DNA of 64,000 nt from Marinobacter nauticus (GTDB lineage: Bacteria > Pseudomonadota > Gammaproteobacteria > Enterobacterales > Shewanellaceae): NCBI RefSeq assembly GCF_019801015.1, contig NZ_JAHVJZ010000008.1, positions 124,001 to 188,000 of the forward strand, in the 5' to 3' direction. Below are positions 8,306 to 18,800 of the stretch, piece after piece. Made by a program: the position numbers and the translations under genes. The notes beneath the pieces were generated by a model, which was given only the letters and a program-made list of their open reading frames with translations, searched no databases and was not told the origin of the DNA. Position 1 is the stretch's first letter, and every line of letters starts with the position of its first letter.

Positions 8306-8965
8306 ATGTCGGAGTTTCAGTACCAGCCGCCGTTAGAGCCGTTCCTCACCGTGTTATACGAGGACAAAGATATTGTGGTGGTCGATAAACCCAGCGGGCT
8401 GCTGTCGGTCCCGGGCCGCGATCCGGCTCATCGGGACAGCATCTATGCCCGGGTTGAGCAACGCTATGGCAAGGTGTACGACGTGCACCGCCTGGATATG
8501 GCCACGTCTGGCGTGATGGTGCTGGCTTTGCGGAAAAACGCCGAGCGGGAACTGAAGCGCCAGTTCCGCGAGCGGGAAACCAGCAAAAGCTATGTCGCCC
8601 GGGTCTGGGGCCACCTGGCCCAACCAGAGGGCGAAGTGGACCTGCCGCTGATCTGCGACTGGCCCAACCGGCCCAAGCAGATGGTGTGCTTTGAGAACGG
8701 CAAACCGTCCCTGACGCAATACCGGGTAATGAGCGAAGATGAGCGCTCCAGCCTGGTGGAGCTGACGCCGATCACCGGTCGCTCCCATCAGCTGCGTGTG
8801 CATATGCTGGCACTGGGACATCCTATCCTTGGCGACAGCTTCTATGCCCACGAGGAGGCGCTCGCCGCGTCAGACCGCCTGCTGCTTCACGCCCACACGC
8901 TTTGCATCAAGCAGCCCTACTCCGGTGAACCACTGAGCTTTACGGCACCGGTGCCCTTCGACTGA
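8306..8965 (+). CDS. rluA: 23S rRNA/tRNA pseudouridine synthase RluA
   Basis: Predicted 219-aa enzyme isomerising uridine to pseudouridine in 23S rRNA (position 746 in E. coli) and in the anticodon loop of some tRNAs (position 32). The catalytic motif HRLDMATSG places the nucleophilic Asp at residue 64, as in E. coli RluA. Other family motifs are VVDKPSGLLSVPG and PITGRSHQLRVHM. Length matches E. coli RluA. The start at 8306 fits the conserved N terminus; an upstream in-frame ATG would run into the preceding gene. Confidence 0.93.
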   Translation: MSEFQYQPPLEPFLTVLYEDKDIVVVDKPSGLLSVPGRDPAHRDSIYARVEQRYGKVYDVHRLDMATSGVMVLALRKNAERELKRQFRERETSKSYVARVWGHLAQPEGEVDLPLICDWPNRPKQMVCFENGKPSLTQYRVMSEDERSSLVELTPITGRSHQLRVHMLALGHPILGDSFYAHEEALAASDRLLLHAHTLCIKQPYSGEPLSFTAPVPFD

Positions 8966-8987
8966 CGCTGTCCGCCTTGCCCGGGTC

Positions 8988-9965
8988 TCAGAGACGACTC
9001 GGGCACGCCTCGCCCCATACGCCGCACTGCACCTGACCTATGTGCTCCGCCCCCATCAGCAACATGACCAGGCGGGACTGACCAATACCACCACCAATGG
9101 TCTGAGGCAGTTCGCCGGACAGCAAACTCTGGTGCCAGGGCTGCGCCAGCGCCGCTTCCGTACCCGCCAGACGCATCTGCTGCTGCAGCGCCAGGCTGTC
9201 CACCCGGATGCCCATGGAGGAAAGCTCAAACGCGTCCTGCAGAACCGGGTTCCACACCAGCAGATCACCGTTCAGCCCCTGGCCCAGCTCGGTATCGCTG
9301 CTCCAGTCGTCGTAATCCGGGGCACGCATATCGTGCGGCGTCCCATCCGCCAGCGCACCGCCAATGCCAATCAGAAACACCGCTCCCAACTCCTGACAGA
9401 TTCGGCGCTCTCGCTCGGAAGCGGACAGTTCCGGGTAGTGCTGACGCAGGGTTTCAGCATGCATAAAGGTCAGGGTGTCCGGCAACAGAGCCGGAATACC
9501 ATATCGGGACTCAAGCTCAGACTCGGTGGCTTTCAATGACGCCCAGATCGCCTCTACCCGGGCTTTGAGGCCAGACAGACTGCGCTCCTCCCGGCCCAGC
9601 ACCTGCTCCCAGTCCCACTGATCCACATAAACGGAATGTTTCGGGCCGAGCGTCGCTTCATCCGGACGCAGGGCTTTCATCTGGGCCAGAATCCCCTCTC
9701 CCGGGCCAAACTGATAACGCCCCAATGTGGCTCGCTTCCATTTGGCCAGCGAGTGCACCACCTCAAACTCGCGCTCAGGCAGGGTTTTTACTTTCACCTG
9801 CACCGCCTTTTCGGTACCGGACAGGCCATCCTGAATGCCACTGCCGACTTCACTCAGCAGAGGGGCCTGGACCTCAAACAGATTCAGGCGCGCACCCAGC
9901 TCCCGGGCGAAAGTGTCACGAATAAGAGTGATCTTTTGCTGTTTCTCAATGTATGCGCGTTTCAT
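8988..9965 (-). CDS. asnA: Aspartate-ammonia ligase (asparagine synthetase A)
   Basis: Predicted 325 aa (E. coli AsnA 330) making asparagine from aspartate, ammonia and ATP. Matches the family throughout: [20 protein letters not shown] at the start, [31 protein letters not shown], and the C-terminal [15 protein letters not shown] typical of this class II-synthetase fold. It is divergent from asnC, whose product activates asnA in E. coli. The stop is 22 bases from the convergent rluA stop, without an obvious terminator between them. Confidence 0.96.
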   Translation of the reverse strand: MKRAYIEKQQKITLIRDTFARELGARLNLFEVQAPLLSEVGSGIQDGLSGTEKAVQVKVKTLPEREFEVVHSLAKWKRATLGRYQFGPGEGILAQMKALRPDEATLGPKHSVYVDQWDWEQVLGREERSLSGLKARVEAIWASLKATESELESRYGIPALLPDTLTFMHAETLRQHYPELSASERERRICQELGAVFLIGIGGALADGTPHDMRAPDYDDWSSDTELGQGLNGDLLVWNPVLQDAFELSSMGIRVDSLALQQQMRLAGTEAALAQPWHQSLLSGELPQTIGGGIGQSRLVMLLMGAEHIGQVQCGVWGEACPSRL

Positions 9966-10034
9966 GTTGAAGGATCCTTACCAAAGCCAATTCATTGATG
10001 GCGATTCTTCATTGCAATCCACAAAGCATCAATA

Positions 10035-10113
10035 GATCATCAAACAAAAACAGGAATGGGATTTTTTTCTTCAACAGATCCCAGTTTTAACCAAAGGATC
10101 ATCAAAAACAGGG
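10035..10113. promoter_or_regulatory. Direct repeats in the asnA-asnC divergent promoter region
   Basis: GATCATCAAACAAAAACAGG (10035-10054) recurs as GATCATCAAAAACAGG (10097-10112). Between them TGGGAT and ATCCCA form a 6-bp inverted repeat. Position between asnA and asnC makes AsnC binding the natural guess, but no site is experimentally matched here. Confidence 0.4.
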
Positions 10114-10123
10114 TCACAAAACC

Positions 10124-10582
10124 ATGGAAAATTATCGAATCGACAATCTGGATAAAGCGCTGCTGAGCGCCCTTCAGGCCGATGCGCGGGTGCCCTACGC
10201 CGAACTGGCCAAGCGACACAGTGTGAGTCCCGGTACGGTGCACGTCCGGGTAGAGAAAATGAAGCAGGCCGGCATCATTACCGGCACTCAGGCCATGGTA
10301 GACCCTAAAGCGCTTGGTTATCAGGTGTGCTGTTTTATCGGCATCAACCTCAAAGCTGCCGGCGACTACCCCAAAGTCCTGGCCAAGCTTCAGGCGCTGC
10401 CGGAAGTGGTTGAAGCCTATTACACCACGGGCCACTACAGCATCTTCATCAAGATCCAAACCCGCAATATCGACGCCCTGCATCACCTCCTGGTCAATCA
10501 AATTCAGGCCATTTCGCAAATTCAGTCCACGGAAACCCTGCTTTCCCTGCAGCAGCCTATACAGCGTCAGGTGGCGCCTTAA
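10124..10582 (+). CDS. asnC: Transcriptional regulator AsnC (Lrp/AsnC family)
   Basis: Predicted 152 aa, the size of E. coli AsnC. An N-terminal helix-turn-helix (about 8-60: IDNLDKALLSALQADARVPYAELAKRH...) is followed by a RAM ligand-binding domain (about 70-145) with VVEAYYTTGHYSIFIKIQ. AsnC activates asnA when asparagine is low. Divergent arrangement with asnA supports the specific name over a generic Lrp-family call. Confidence 0.93.
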   Translation: MENYRIDNLDKALLSALQADARVPYAELAKRHSVSPGTVHVRVEKMKQAGIITGTQAMVDPKALGYQVCCFIGINLKAAGDYPKVLAKLQALPEVVEAYYTTGHYSIFIKIQTRNIDALHHLLVNQIQAISQIQSTETLLSLQQPIQRQVAP

Positions 10583-10791
10583 AGCGCATTGTGACCCTTA
10601 CGTTACAGGCGCCCAGTATAAGCCTTCGTAAACATCAGGTTACACAGTACAAAGTGACGGGAATACGGCATCCATCAAAGCCCTCGCCTTAATGTAAGCC
10701 AGATGTTACAAAAGGATACACCCGACGTATGGGGTGATTCGCCTGACAGAGGGTTGTCGTCAGGGCGTCAACAAGACATGGAAGGACCATA

Positions 10792-13700
10792 ATGAAAAAA
10801 CAACTCGCTATCGCCATCGCGGCGGCCTGCTACAGTGCAGGCACGCTCGCGGCTATGGCGCCCGGGCCACAGGGCTACGTTCCCCTGAAGGCGGCCCCCA
10901 TCAGCGCCAAAGCTGGTGTCACCAAGAACAGCCAGTTCGTTCTCGATAAATTCCAGACCGATCCCTTTGATGATGGCAGCGTTCACCGCTACATCATCCA
11001 GCTGTCATCTCCGGCCCTTCCCAACTATCAGGGTGGGATCGACGGGCTGACCGCCACCAGTCTGAAGGCCAATCGGGCCAACGCACTGTCCGGTCGCAGC
11101 CAGGCAGCGCAGTTGGACGCTCGCAGCGTCGACAGTCAGGCCTATCGGGCGCACCTCGATCGTGAACAAACCGACTTCATCTCTCAGGCCAACCGGGCAC
11201 TGGGCGGACAGCTGAACGTGCTGGCACGCACCCAGCTGGCGCTGAACGGCATGATCGTCGAGGGCACTCAGGCCGACATGGTGAAACTGGCCAAGCTGAT
11301 GGGCGTCAGCAACATCACCAAAGATAAGCGTCACGAGCTGCACACCGACCGTGGCCCGGCCTGGATCGGCTCTGGTGCCATCTGGGATGGCAGCGCCACT
11401 GGCGTTGAATTCCAGGGTGAAGGCCTGATCGTGGGCATTCTGGATACCGGTATCGACACCGGCAGCCGCTCCTTTGCCGCCATGAGTGATGACGGTTACA
11501 CCCACACCAACCCGTACGGTTCCGGTGTCTTTAAGGGTGACTGTATCGACGACGCCAACCTCTGTAATGACAAACTGGTTGGGGTCTACAGCTGGCCGGC
11601 GATCACCGACCAGTATGAAGGCGCTGTGCCGGCCAACGGCCAGGATTACAACGGCCACGGCAGCCACACCGCGGGCACCACCGCCGGTAACGTGCTGTTT
11701 GACGTACCAGTCATGGACGCCGATGGCGTACCGGGCACCTTCAGCTTTGACCAGATCTCCGGTGTCGCGCCCCGTGCCAACGTGATCTCCTACCAGACCT
11801 GTCTGCCCGGCGAGAGCAGCGATCCGCTGTCTGGCTGTTACACCTCTCTGGCGGTTCTGGCGGTTGAAGCGGCCATTGAAGATGGCGTTTCAGTACTGAA
11901 CTACTCCGTTGGCGGCGGTTCCAGCAACCCCTGGAATGACAGCGAATCCGTGGCCTTCCTGAACGCCCGTGCTGCGGGCATTCATGTGGCGACCTCAGCG
12001 GGTAACTCCGGTCCCGATCCGGCGACCGTCGGTTCTCCGGGTGACAACCCCTGGCTGACCTCTGTGGGTGCCTTTACCCACGACCGCGAGTTTGCTGACA
12101 AAGCCCTGACTCTGACCGGCGGCGATACCGAAGCACCGGCTGACATCGTGGGTAAATCCATCACTGGTGCCCTGGCCAGCACCACCATCGTTTACGCGGG
12201 TGACTACACCAACGCCAACGATCCGGATAATGACCCGGCGCAGTGTCTGCAGCCCTTCCCGGCTGGCACCTTCAACGGTGAGATCGTGATCTGTGACCGT
12301 GGCGCCATCGCCCGTGTTGCCAAAGGCCAGAACGTGGCCGCTGGTGGCGCTGGTGGTCTGGTCCTGGCTAACCTGCAGGACGGCGCCGAAAGCGTGGTTG
12401 CAGATGCGCACGTCATCCCGGCACTGCACATCAATGCCAATTTTGGTGATGCGCTGAAGACCTGGGTAGCCAGCGGTGAAGGCCATATGGCCAGCATCCC
12501 GGCCACCACCGTCAGTTCCAACCCGAATGTGGCAGACGTCGCGGCCGGCTTTACCTCCCGTGGTCCCAACCCGAGCGTACCGGATGTACTGGTACCGCAC
12601 GTGGCGGCCCCGGGTGTAAGCGTTTATGCCGCCTACGCCCCGACCACGCCGTTTAAAGGCAACCCGAACGGCACCCCGTTCGCGTTCCTGAGCGGTACTT
12701 CAATGGCCAGCCCCCATGTTGCCGGTGCGCTGACCCTGATTGCCGGCACCCGCCCGGATTGGACTCCGGCCGAAGCCCAGTCAGCGCTGATGCTGACCGC
12801 CACCCAGAACGCCTGGAAAGAGGATGGCACCACGCCAGCTGATTTCTTCGATATGGGTGCGGGCCGAATCCAGGTGGACAAAGCTGTGAACTCTCCGCTG
12901 GTTCTGGACGAGTCGCTGGAAGACTACCTGGCAGCGGATCCGACCACCGGTGGTGAGCCGAGTCAGATCAACATGGCCGCCATGGCGAACGGCAACTGTG
13001 TGGGCATCTGTACCTGGACCCGTACCGTTAAAGCCACCGCGGATGGCAGCTTCACCGCTGCCGGCGTAGCCATTGATGACGGCATCAGCATCACCGTAGA
13101 ACCCGCCAGCTTTGACTTGACCGCCGGTCAGAGTCAGACCCTGACCATCACTGCCGACGTGATGAGCGCTGGCAGCAATGCCTGGGCAATGGGTAATGTT
13201 GAGCTGAATAACGGCACCGACACCCTGCGCATGCCGGTGGTTGCCTACGCGTCCACCGGTACCCTGCCGGAGAAAGTGGCCATCGAGGCTCACCGTGACG
13301 CCGACAGCGTGCTGCTGCCGGACATGACCGCGGTCGCCATCACCGACTTCTCTGTCACCTCCTATGGCCTGACCAAGGCGATGATCAGCGAAGACAGCCT
13401 GCCGGTAGACAGCGACAACAGCTCACCGTTTGACGACGCCAGCGATGGTGCCGTGGTGTACCTGATGAACGTTGCCGAAGGCAGCAAGCGTATGGTCGCA
13501 GAGATCATCGCCTCCGAGTCCCCGGACCTGGACCTGTTCGTCGGCATCGACGGCAACGGTGACGGGGTTCCGCAGGAAGAGGAACTGGTGGCTTACAGCG
13601 CCAGCGGTACCGCTTACGAGAAGGTAGACCTGGTCAACCCGATGGCGGGCGACTACTGGGTACTGGTTCAGAACTGGCAGGCCTCCGCTGAAGGCGCCAG

Positions 13701-15627
13701 CGACATGTTCTCTCTGGCCACCGCGGTTGTTACCGGCACCACCGATGACAATCTGACCATTGAAGGCCCGTCCATGGCCGGTGCACTGGAAGCCTTTGAC
13801 CTGCGCATCCTCTGGAACGACGAGATGGCAGAAGGCGACCTGTTCTACGGTGCCGTGGAACTGGGTACCGACCCGGAGAACGAAGCCAACCTGGGCCTGA
13901 TGCGCGTAGACCTGATGCGCGGCGAAGACGATGTGACCCTCTCCAGCACGCTGGACGACGGTGCGCGCGTTGAAGCTGGCGACCCGGTGGATTACACCGT
14001 GTCCATCCTGCCGAACCTCTCCTATGAGGATCGCAGCTACGACATCACCATCGACCTGCCGGAAGCGTTCATCGTTGATGAGGCCTCCCTGCCGGAAGGC
14101 GCGGTACTGAGCGGCCAGACCCTGACTCTGCCGACCGTACTGATGCCCTCTCTGGCCGGCCTGCCGATGTTCTACTACGACATCAGCACCAACGCCATGG
14201 ACGCCAGCTGCATGCTGCCGGAATTTGGCCAGGGCGGCGGCTATCTCGATCTGGCGGGCTTTGGTATTGCCACCAACGAAGGGTTGTCCGGCGACACCCA
14301 GTTCTGGGGTTGGGATCGCACCCATACCTTCCTGGGTAAGGAGTACAACACCCTGTACTTCAACGACGATGGCTTTATCACCTTCTCCAATGAGAGTGGC
14401 GACACGCCCTGGAACAACCAGTCTCTGCCGGATATGGCCAGCCCCAACAACCTGCTTGCCTTCCTCTGGCGTGACGGTGTGGTGGTGTACGATGCGGCCG
14501 AAAACGCCGGTATCAGTCTGGCTTCAGCCGGTGATCTCAGCATCATCGAGTTCGATAACCTGATCACCTACTACGCTGGCGTCGACGGCGTTAATGCCGC
14601 CGACATGGTGGACGTGGAAGTGGTCCTGAACCCCGGCGTGGGTGAAGGCCCGGAGATCATGGTGGCCTTCGACAACGTGGTGCACGACTACGGTGTGATT
14701 CTGGGCGCGACCATCGGCTACGAAGATCGCACCGGCACCGTGGGTGAGAACCTGGTTTATCACGCCTTCAATGACCCGACCGGTGCCGTAGGCAACCTGG
14801 AAGTGGACATTCAAAGCGGCACCATCATCTGTTTCGACCAGATGGAGACCGACTTCAGCGCCACCACGATGTCCTTCAGCGGCACCGTTGCTGAAGACTT
14901 TGCCGGCGGCCCGCTGTACGCCACTGTCACCTCCAGCACCGATGCCCCTGGCACCGCAACCGAAGCCAACGACATGGGTGGCATGATCGAAGTGGAAGGC
15001 GCGCCGGTACCGACCATCGACGGCAGCGACAACGCCGCCATCGAAGGTATGGAAGGCACCATGCTGACGCTGCCGGGCGCGGTCACTGACCCGAACGGCG
15101 ACGAGGTTGACCTGCTGTGGCGTCAGACTGGTGGTACTCCGGTGGCCATTGCCGGTAACGGCCTGGCCGAGGCGATGATTGAACTGCCGATGGTGGATGA
15201 AGACACCGTGCTGACCTTCGAACTGAGCGCCGATGATGGTTATGGTGAGAACACCGCAACCGTCGCCGTAACCGTGCTCAACAACGAAGCGCCGATGGTC
15301 ACTGCCGAGGGTGGCAGTGTTGTGGAATACCGCAACCTGACCCTGACCGCGACCGCCACCGATCCGGAAGGCGATGCCCTGAGCTACAGCTGGGCTCAGG
15401 TGTCCGGTCCTGCGGCAGACATGATGGCGGCAGGCAACAACGCCGTGATCACCGCGCCGGGCGTAAGCAGCAGCGAAACCATGGTGTTCGAAGTGACCGT
15501 CAGCGATGGCTACAACAGCGTCACTGAGTCCGTCACCGTGAACGTGACCGACGACAGCGACAGCGGCAGCCTGGGTTGGCTGACCCTGTTGCTGGCCCCG
15601 CTGGCCTTTGTTCGTCGCCGTAAGTAA
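10792..15627 (+). CDS. Large secreted S8 (subtilisin-like) serine protease with GlyGly-CTERM-type tail
   Basis: Predicted 1611 aa. Order: signal peptide (1-21), inhibitor-like propeptide (about 60-170), S8 catalytic domain with Asp218 (GILDTGIDT), His289 (NGHGSHTAGT) and Ser637 (SGTSMASPHVAGA), a protease-associated insertion (about 490-580), Fn3-like region, a pre-peptidase-like beta region with DLDLFVGIDGNGDG (about 910), a nidogen-like WNNQSLPDMASPNN domain (about 1170-1330), two cadherin/PKD-like repeats, and a tail GSLGWLTLLLAPLAFVRRRK. That tail (Gly motif, hydrophobic helix, basic end) fits GlyGly-CTERM sorting by rhombosortase after type II secretion. SD AAGGA precedes the ATG. It is followed by an intrinsic terminator, so it is probably monocistronic. 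Confidence 0.93.
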   Translation: MKKQLAIAIAAACYSAGTLAAMAPGPQGYVPLKAAPISAKAGVTKNSQFVLDKFQTDPFDDGSVHRYIIQLSSPALPNYQGGIDGLTATSLKANRANALSGRSQAAQLDARSVDSQAYRAHLDREQTDFISQANRALGGQLNVLARTQLALNGMIVEGTQADMVKLAKLMGVSNITKDKRHELHTDRGPAWIGSGAIWDGSATGVEFQGEGLIVGILDTGIDTGSRSFAAMSDDGYTHTNPYGSGVFKGDCIDDANLCNDKLVGVYSWPAITDQYEGAVPANGQDYNGHGSHTAGTTAGNVLFDVPVMDADGVPGTFSFDQISGVAPRANVISYQTCLPGESSDPLSGCYTSLAVLAVEAAIEDGVSVLNYSVGGGSSNPWNDSESVAFLNARAAGIHVATSAGNSGPDPATVGSPGDNPWLTSVGAFTHDREFADKALTLTGGDTEAPADIVGKSITGALASTTIVYAGDYTNANDPDNDPAQCLQPFPAGTFNGEIVICDRGAIARVAKGQNVAAGGAGGLVLANLQDGAESVVADAHVIPALHINANFGDALKTWVASGEGHMASIPATTVSSNPNVADVAAGFTSRGPNPSVPDVLVPHVAAPGVSVYAAYAPTTPFKGNPNGTPFAFLSGTSMASPHVAGALTLIAGTRPDWTPAEAQSALMLTATQNAWKEDGTTPADFFDMGAGRIQVDKAVNSPLVLDESLEDYLAADPTTGGEPSQINMAAMANGNCVGICTWTRTVKATADGSFTAAGVAIDDGISITVEPASFDLTAGQSQTLTITADVMSAGSNAWAMGNVELNNGTDTLRMPVVAYASTGTLPEKVAIEAHRDADSVLLPDMTAVAITDFSVTSYGLTKAMISEDSLPVDSDNSSPFDDASDGAVVYLMNVAEGSKRMVAEIIASESPDLDLFVGIDGNGDGVPQEEELVAYSASGTAYEKVDLVNPMAGDYWVLVQNWQASAEGASDMFSLATAVVTGTTDDNLTIEGPSMAGALEAFDLRILWNDEMAEGDLFYGAVELGTDPENEANLGLMRVDLMRGEDDVTLSSTLDDGARVEAGDPVDYTVSILPNLSYEDRSYDITIDLPEAFIVDEASLPEGAVLSGQTLTLPTVLMPSLAGLPMFYYDISTNAMDASCMLPEFGQGGGYLDLAGFGIATNEGLSGDTQFWGWDRTHTFLGKEYNTLYFNDDGFITFSNESGDTPWNNQSLPDMASPNNLLAFLWRDGVVVYDAAENAGISLASAGDLSIIEFDNLITYYAGVDGVNAADMVDVEVVLNPGVGEGPEIMVAFDNVVHDYGVILGATIGYEDRTGTVGENLVYHAFNDPTGAVGNLEVDIQSGTIICFDQMETDFSATTMSFSGTVAEDFAGGPLYATVTSSTDAPGTATEANDMGGMIEVEGAPVPTIDGSDNAAIEGMEGTMLTLPGAVTDPNGDEVDLLWRQTGGTPVAIAGNGLAEAMIELPMVDEDTVLTFELSADDGYGENTATVAVTVLNNEAPMVTAEGGSVVEYRNLTLTATATDPEGDALSYSWAQVSGPAADMMAAGNNAVITAPGVSSSETMVFEVTVSDGYNSVTESVTVNVTDDSDSGSLGWLTLLLAPLAFVRRRK

Positions 15628-15649
15628 CGACCTCGGCTAAGCCAAAATA

Positions 15650-15680
15650 AAAAGGGCGCCTTCCGGCGCCCTTTTCTTTT
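15650..15680 (+). terminator. Intrinsic terminator after the first S8 protease
   Basis: AAAGGGCGCC-TTCC-GGCGCCCTTTTCTTTT, 23 bases beyond the stop codon. Confidence 0.88.
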
Positions 15681-15890
15681 CCTGAGCCAAATCGCCATCC
15701 GGCGCTTTGGCCGTTTCCCCTCAACTGACTCAGCAAACTTTCCGGCCCCGGCTCCCCGCAGGCTCAGAGCCTCCTCTGCCCAGTTTCAGCACATGGTAGC
15801 GTTTTGCTTCGAATGATGCGGCCTGCCTCCCGCTAGGTGTTTCAGGTTGGCCTTCATCAACTCCAATCCGGCCAAACAGGAAGCCCCGCA

Positions 15891-18800
15891 ATGAAAATCC
15901 GCGTCACTTTGGCGATGGCGCTGCTGGTCCAGGGCGCGCTTGTCCAGCCCGCCTTCGGCAGTAACGGAACCGTCCCCCCAGTGGCCCGGATGGGGCGATT
16001 CTCTGAAGTGGATCATGGCTCACCTGACTTGCGGTACGACCCGCCGCAAACCCCCAGCCGCTATATCGTGAAGTTGCACGCCTCTCCCATGGCCATGCAA
16101 GGCTTTCGCGCGTCTTCCCGAACTGAGGTCAATGCCGCACAGCAAGCACGGCAGGCCATTCATCACCAGCTGCTTCTGGATCAGGAGGTCGTCCAGTTTC
16201 AGGGGGCCGCAGCCAGCCAGCGGATGAGAATAAACACCGAGTATCGGTTTGATACCCTGTATCACGGCCTGGTGGTCAGTGGCGAAGCACTAACAGAGGC
16301 AAAACTGGCTGCACTGCCGGGGGTCCGGGCGGTTTACCCGGAAACGCACTATTTCGCGCAACTTGATGCCTCAGTCGGGCTGATCCGCGCTCCGGCGATG
16401 TGGCAACACACCGCGACGCCGAATGCACCGGGACAGGGCGTACGGATTGCCATTATTGACAGCGGCATTCGGCCGGAACACGCGATGTTTTTGGATAAGG
16501 GATTCCCGGCTCCGAAAGGCGCTCGCCCCGATGACGACTACTGCGCCATTACGGATCCGGGATTTTGCAATAACAAGCTGATCGTGGCTCGCTGGTATGA
16601 GCCCACTTTTGAGATTTGGGATCAGGAGCGATTGAGCCCTCTGGGCATTCATGGCCACGGCACCCACGTGGCCGGGATCGCCGCAGGCAACCGGGTATCC
16701 ACCGTATTCAAACGCCAACCACTGACCATCAGTGGCGTGTCGCCCGGTGCCTATCTGATGGTTTACAAAGCCCTGTTTGCACCAGCGAACCAGCCAACGG
16801 CGGCGATGGGGTCCAACATCATGCTGTTACAGGCATTGGAGGACGCCGTACGTGACGGGGCGGACATCATCAACAATTCGTGGGGCAGCGAGCCAGGCAG
16901 GCATCCGGCCTTCTCCCCCTATGCCGAAGCGATCGCTGCGGCAGAGGCTGCTGGCGTTGTGGTGGTGCAGGCGGCAGGCAATGATGGCCCGGGACCCAAA
17001 ACCCTGCTCTGCCCGGCCTGCATCGAAGCGGGAATCGCCGTTGCCAACTCAACCCATGGGCGTTTTTTCTCAACCTCATTGGTGCCGGATGGCTTGCCCG
17101 CCCTCTACGCCAGGCAGAGCCACTCCCCGGTGCAACTGCAACGGCCGCTTCACGCTCCCATCGCCTCCAGCGCTCAGGTTGACGCCACCAACCCGGACGG
17201 GTGCTCTCCTTTCCCGGAGGACAGCTTCAATGGACACATTGCCCTGATCCCAAGAGGAGAGTGCAGTTTCCAGCGCAAGTTAAATCACGCATCTGACGCC
17301 GGTGCCAAAGCCGTGGTGTTCTACGACAATCAGCCAGGGGAGCTGCTGGAACAGGGCACGCCCTCTGCGACCCGGCCCGCCTTTATGATCAGTCAGGCCA
17401 GCGGCCTGCGATTGCTGGAAACCCTGAACCGCATAGGCCCGCTATCCGCCACCCTACAACCGGCCACCCGAAAATTGGTCGCGGAAGAGTTCACCGACCG
17501 CATCGCCGCCTCCAGCTCACGGGGCCCCAATGGCGAACCGAGCATATTAAAACCCGATTTAGCCGCCCCAGGAACCGACATTCTCTCCGCCACCTCGCCT
17601 CAGCACCCCAATCAACCGGGTTTCACTTTTGCCATGATGACCGGCACCTCAATGGCCGCTCCTCATGTGGCCGGAGCGGCGGCGCTGCTGCGCCAGCGCC
17701 ACCCGGACTGGACCGCCGCTGAGATAAAAAGCGTATTGACCAGCACAGCCAGCACGCCGGTTTACGACACCAACACCACCAACCCCGCATCGCCGTTTGC
17801 CACGGGTGCCGGCCGGCTCGACCTGGGCACAGCCCGCGATGCGGTGCTGACCTTTGATAAGGCTTCCTACGCCAGCAGCCGCTGCATTACCCGCTGCCGC
17901 TTTATGCTGAACATCACCAATCGGGGTGCCAGCGAAGCCAGCTGGGCGGTCAGTGGGTCTGTGGATGATGGTGAGGTGCTCACCTCTGCCACCAACATGA
18001 CCCTGAATGCCGGGGAATCAACAATGTTAGAGGTGGAGGTTGACCTGACCTTTGCCGAAAAAGCGCGCTGGCTGTTTGGAGAAGTGCGCTTTTCCGGTGA
18101 CACCATGGCCCGAATTCCCCTGGCGGTGTTCTCCTCCCTCTCTGATGATGACAGCATGCTGACCCTGTTTGGTGACGCCCCGACCCTACCCTACGGTGAG
18201 GCGGGGGCCTATCACGCCCGATTCACCAATAAGCGGGTGCAGGAGCCGGTTACGCTGAGCCTCAACGCAGACCCGCATCTGGCCATCGGCCCGGACAGCG
18301 TTCAAGTCGACGTTACCGGTGGCGAGCAGACGGAGCTGAAAGTGGATGCCACCACCAATACGGTGACCTGGCGTGGCCGCCTGGATACCCAGCAGATACT
18401 GATCTATCCCAATGCCGAGTCTCCCGGATTGAGTCAGGCCAGTGCCGCCAACCGGCTGCACTGTGTTGCACCTTGCGACGAAGCCGCTTTGGAGTACTGG
18501 ACCCAGGCCGCGTTCGAATACAACGGCAAGGCGTTCCGCAAGCTGACCATCTCCAGCAATGGATTTATCGTTCCCGGCGAGGCCCGCACCAATGACAGTT
18601 GGCAAAACCAGCGGCTGCCAGATACCGCGCCCCCCAACAATGTTATCGCTCCATTCTGGACCGATCTGGATCTGCTGGGCGACAGCGAAAGCGATGGGGA
18701 AAGCCGCGGCGGTGGCACACTGCACCTTTATGAAGTGACAGACCACAGTGACCAGCCCCAATGGCTGGTGGTGGACTGGATCAACGCCAGACTGCGGGCG

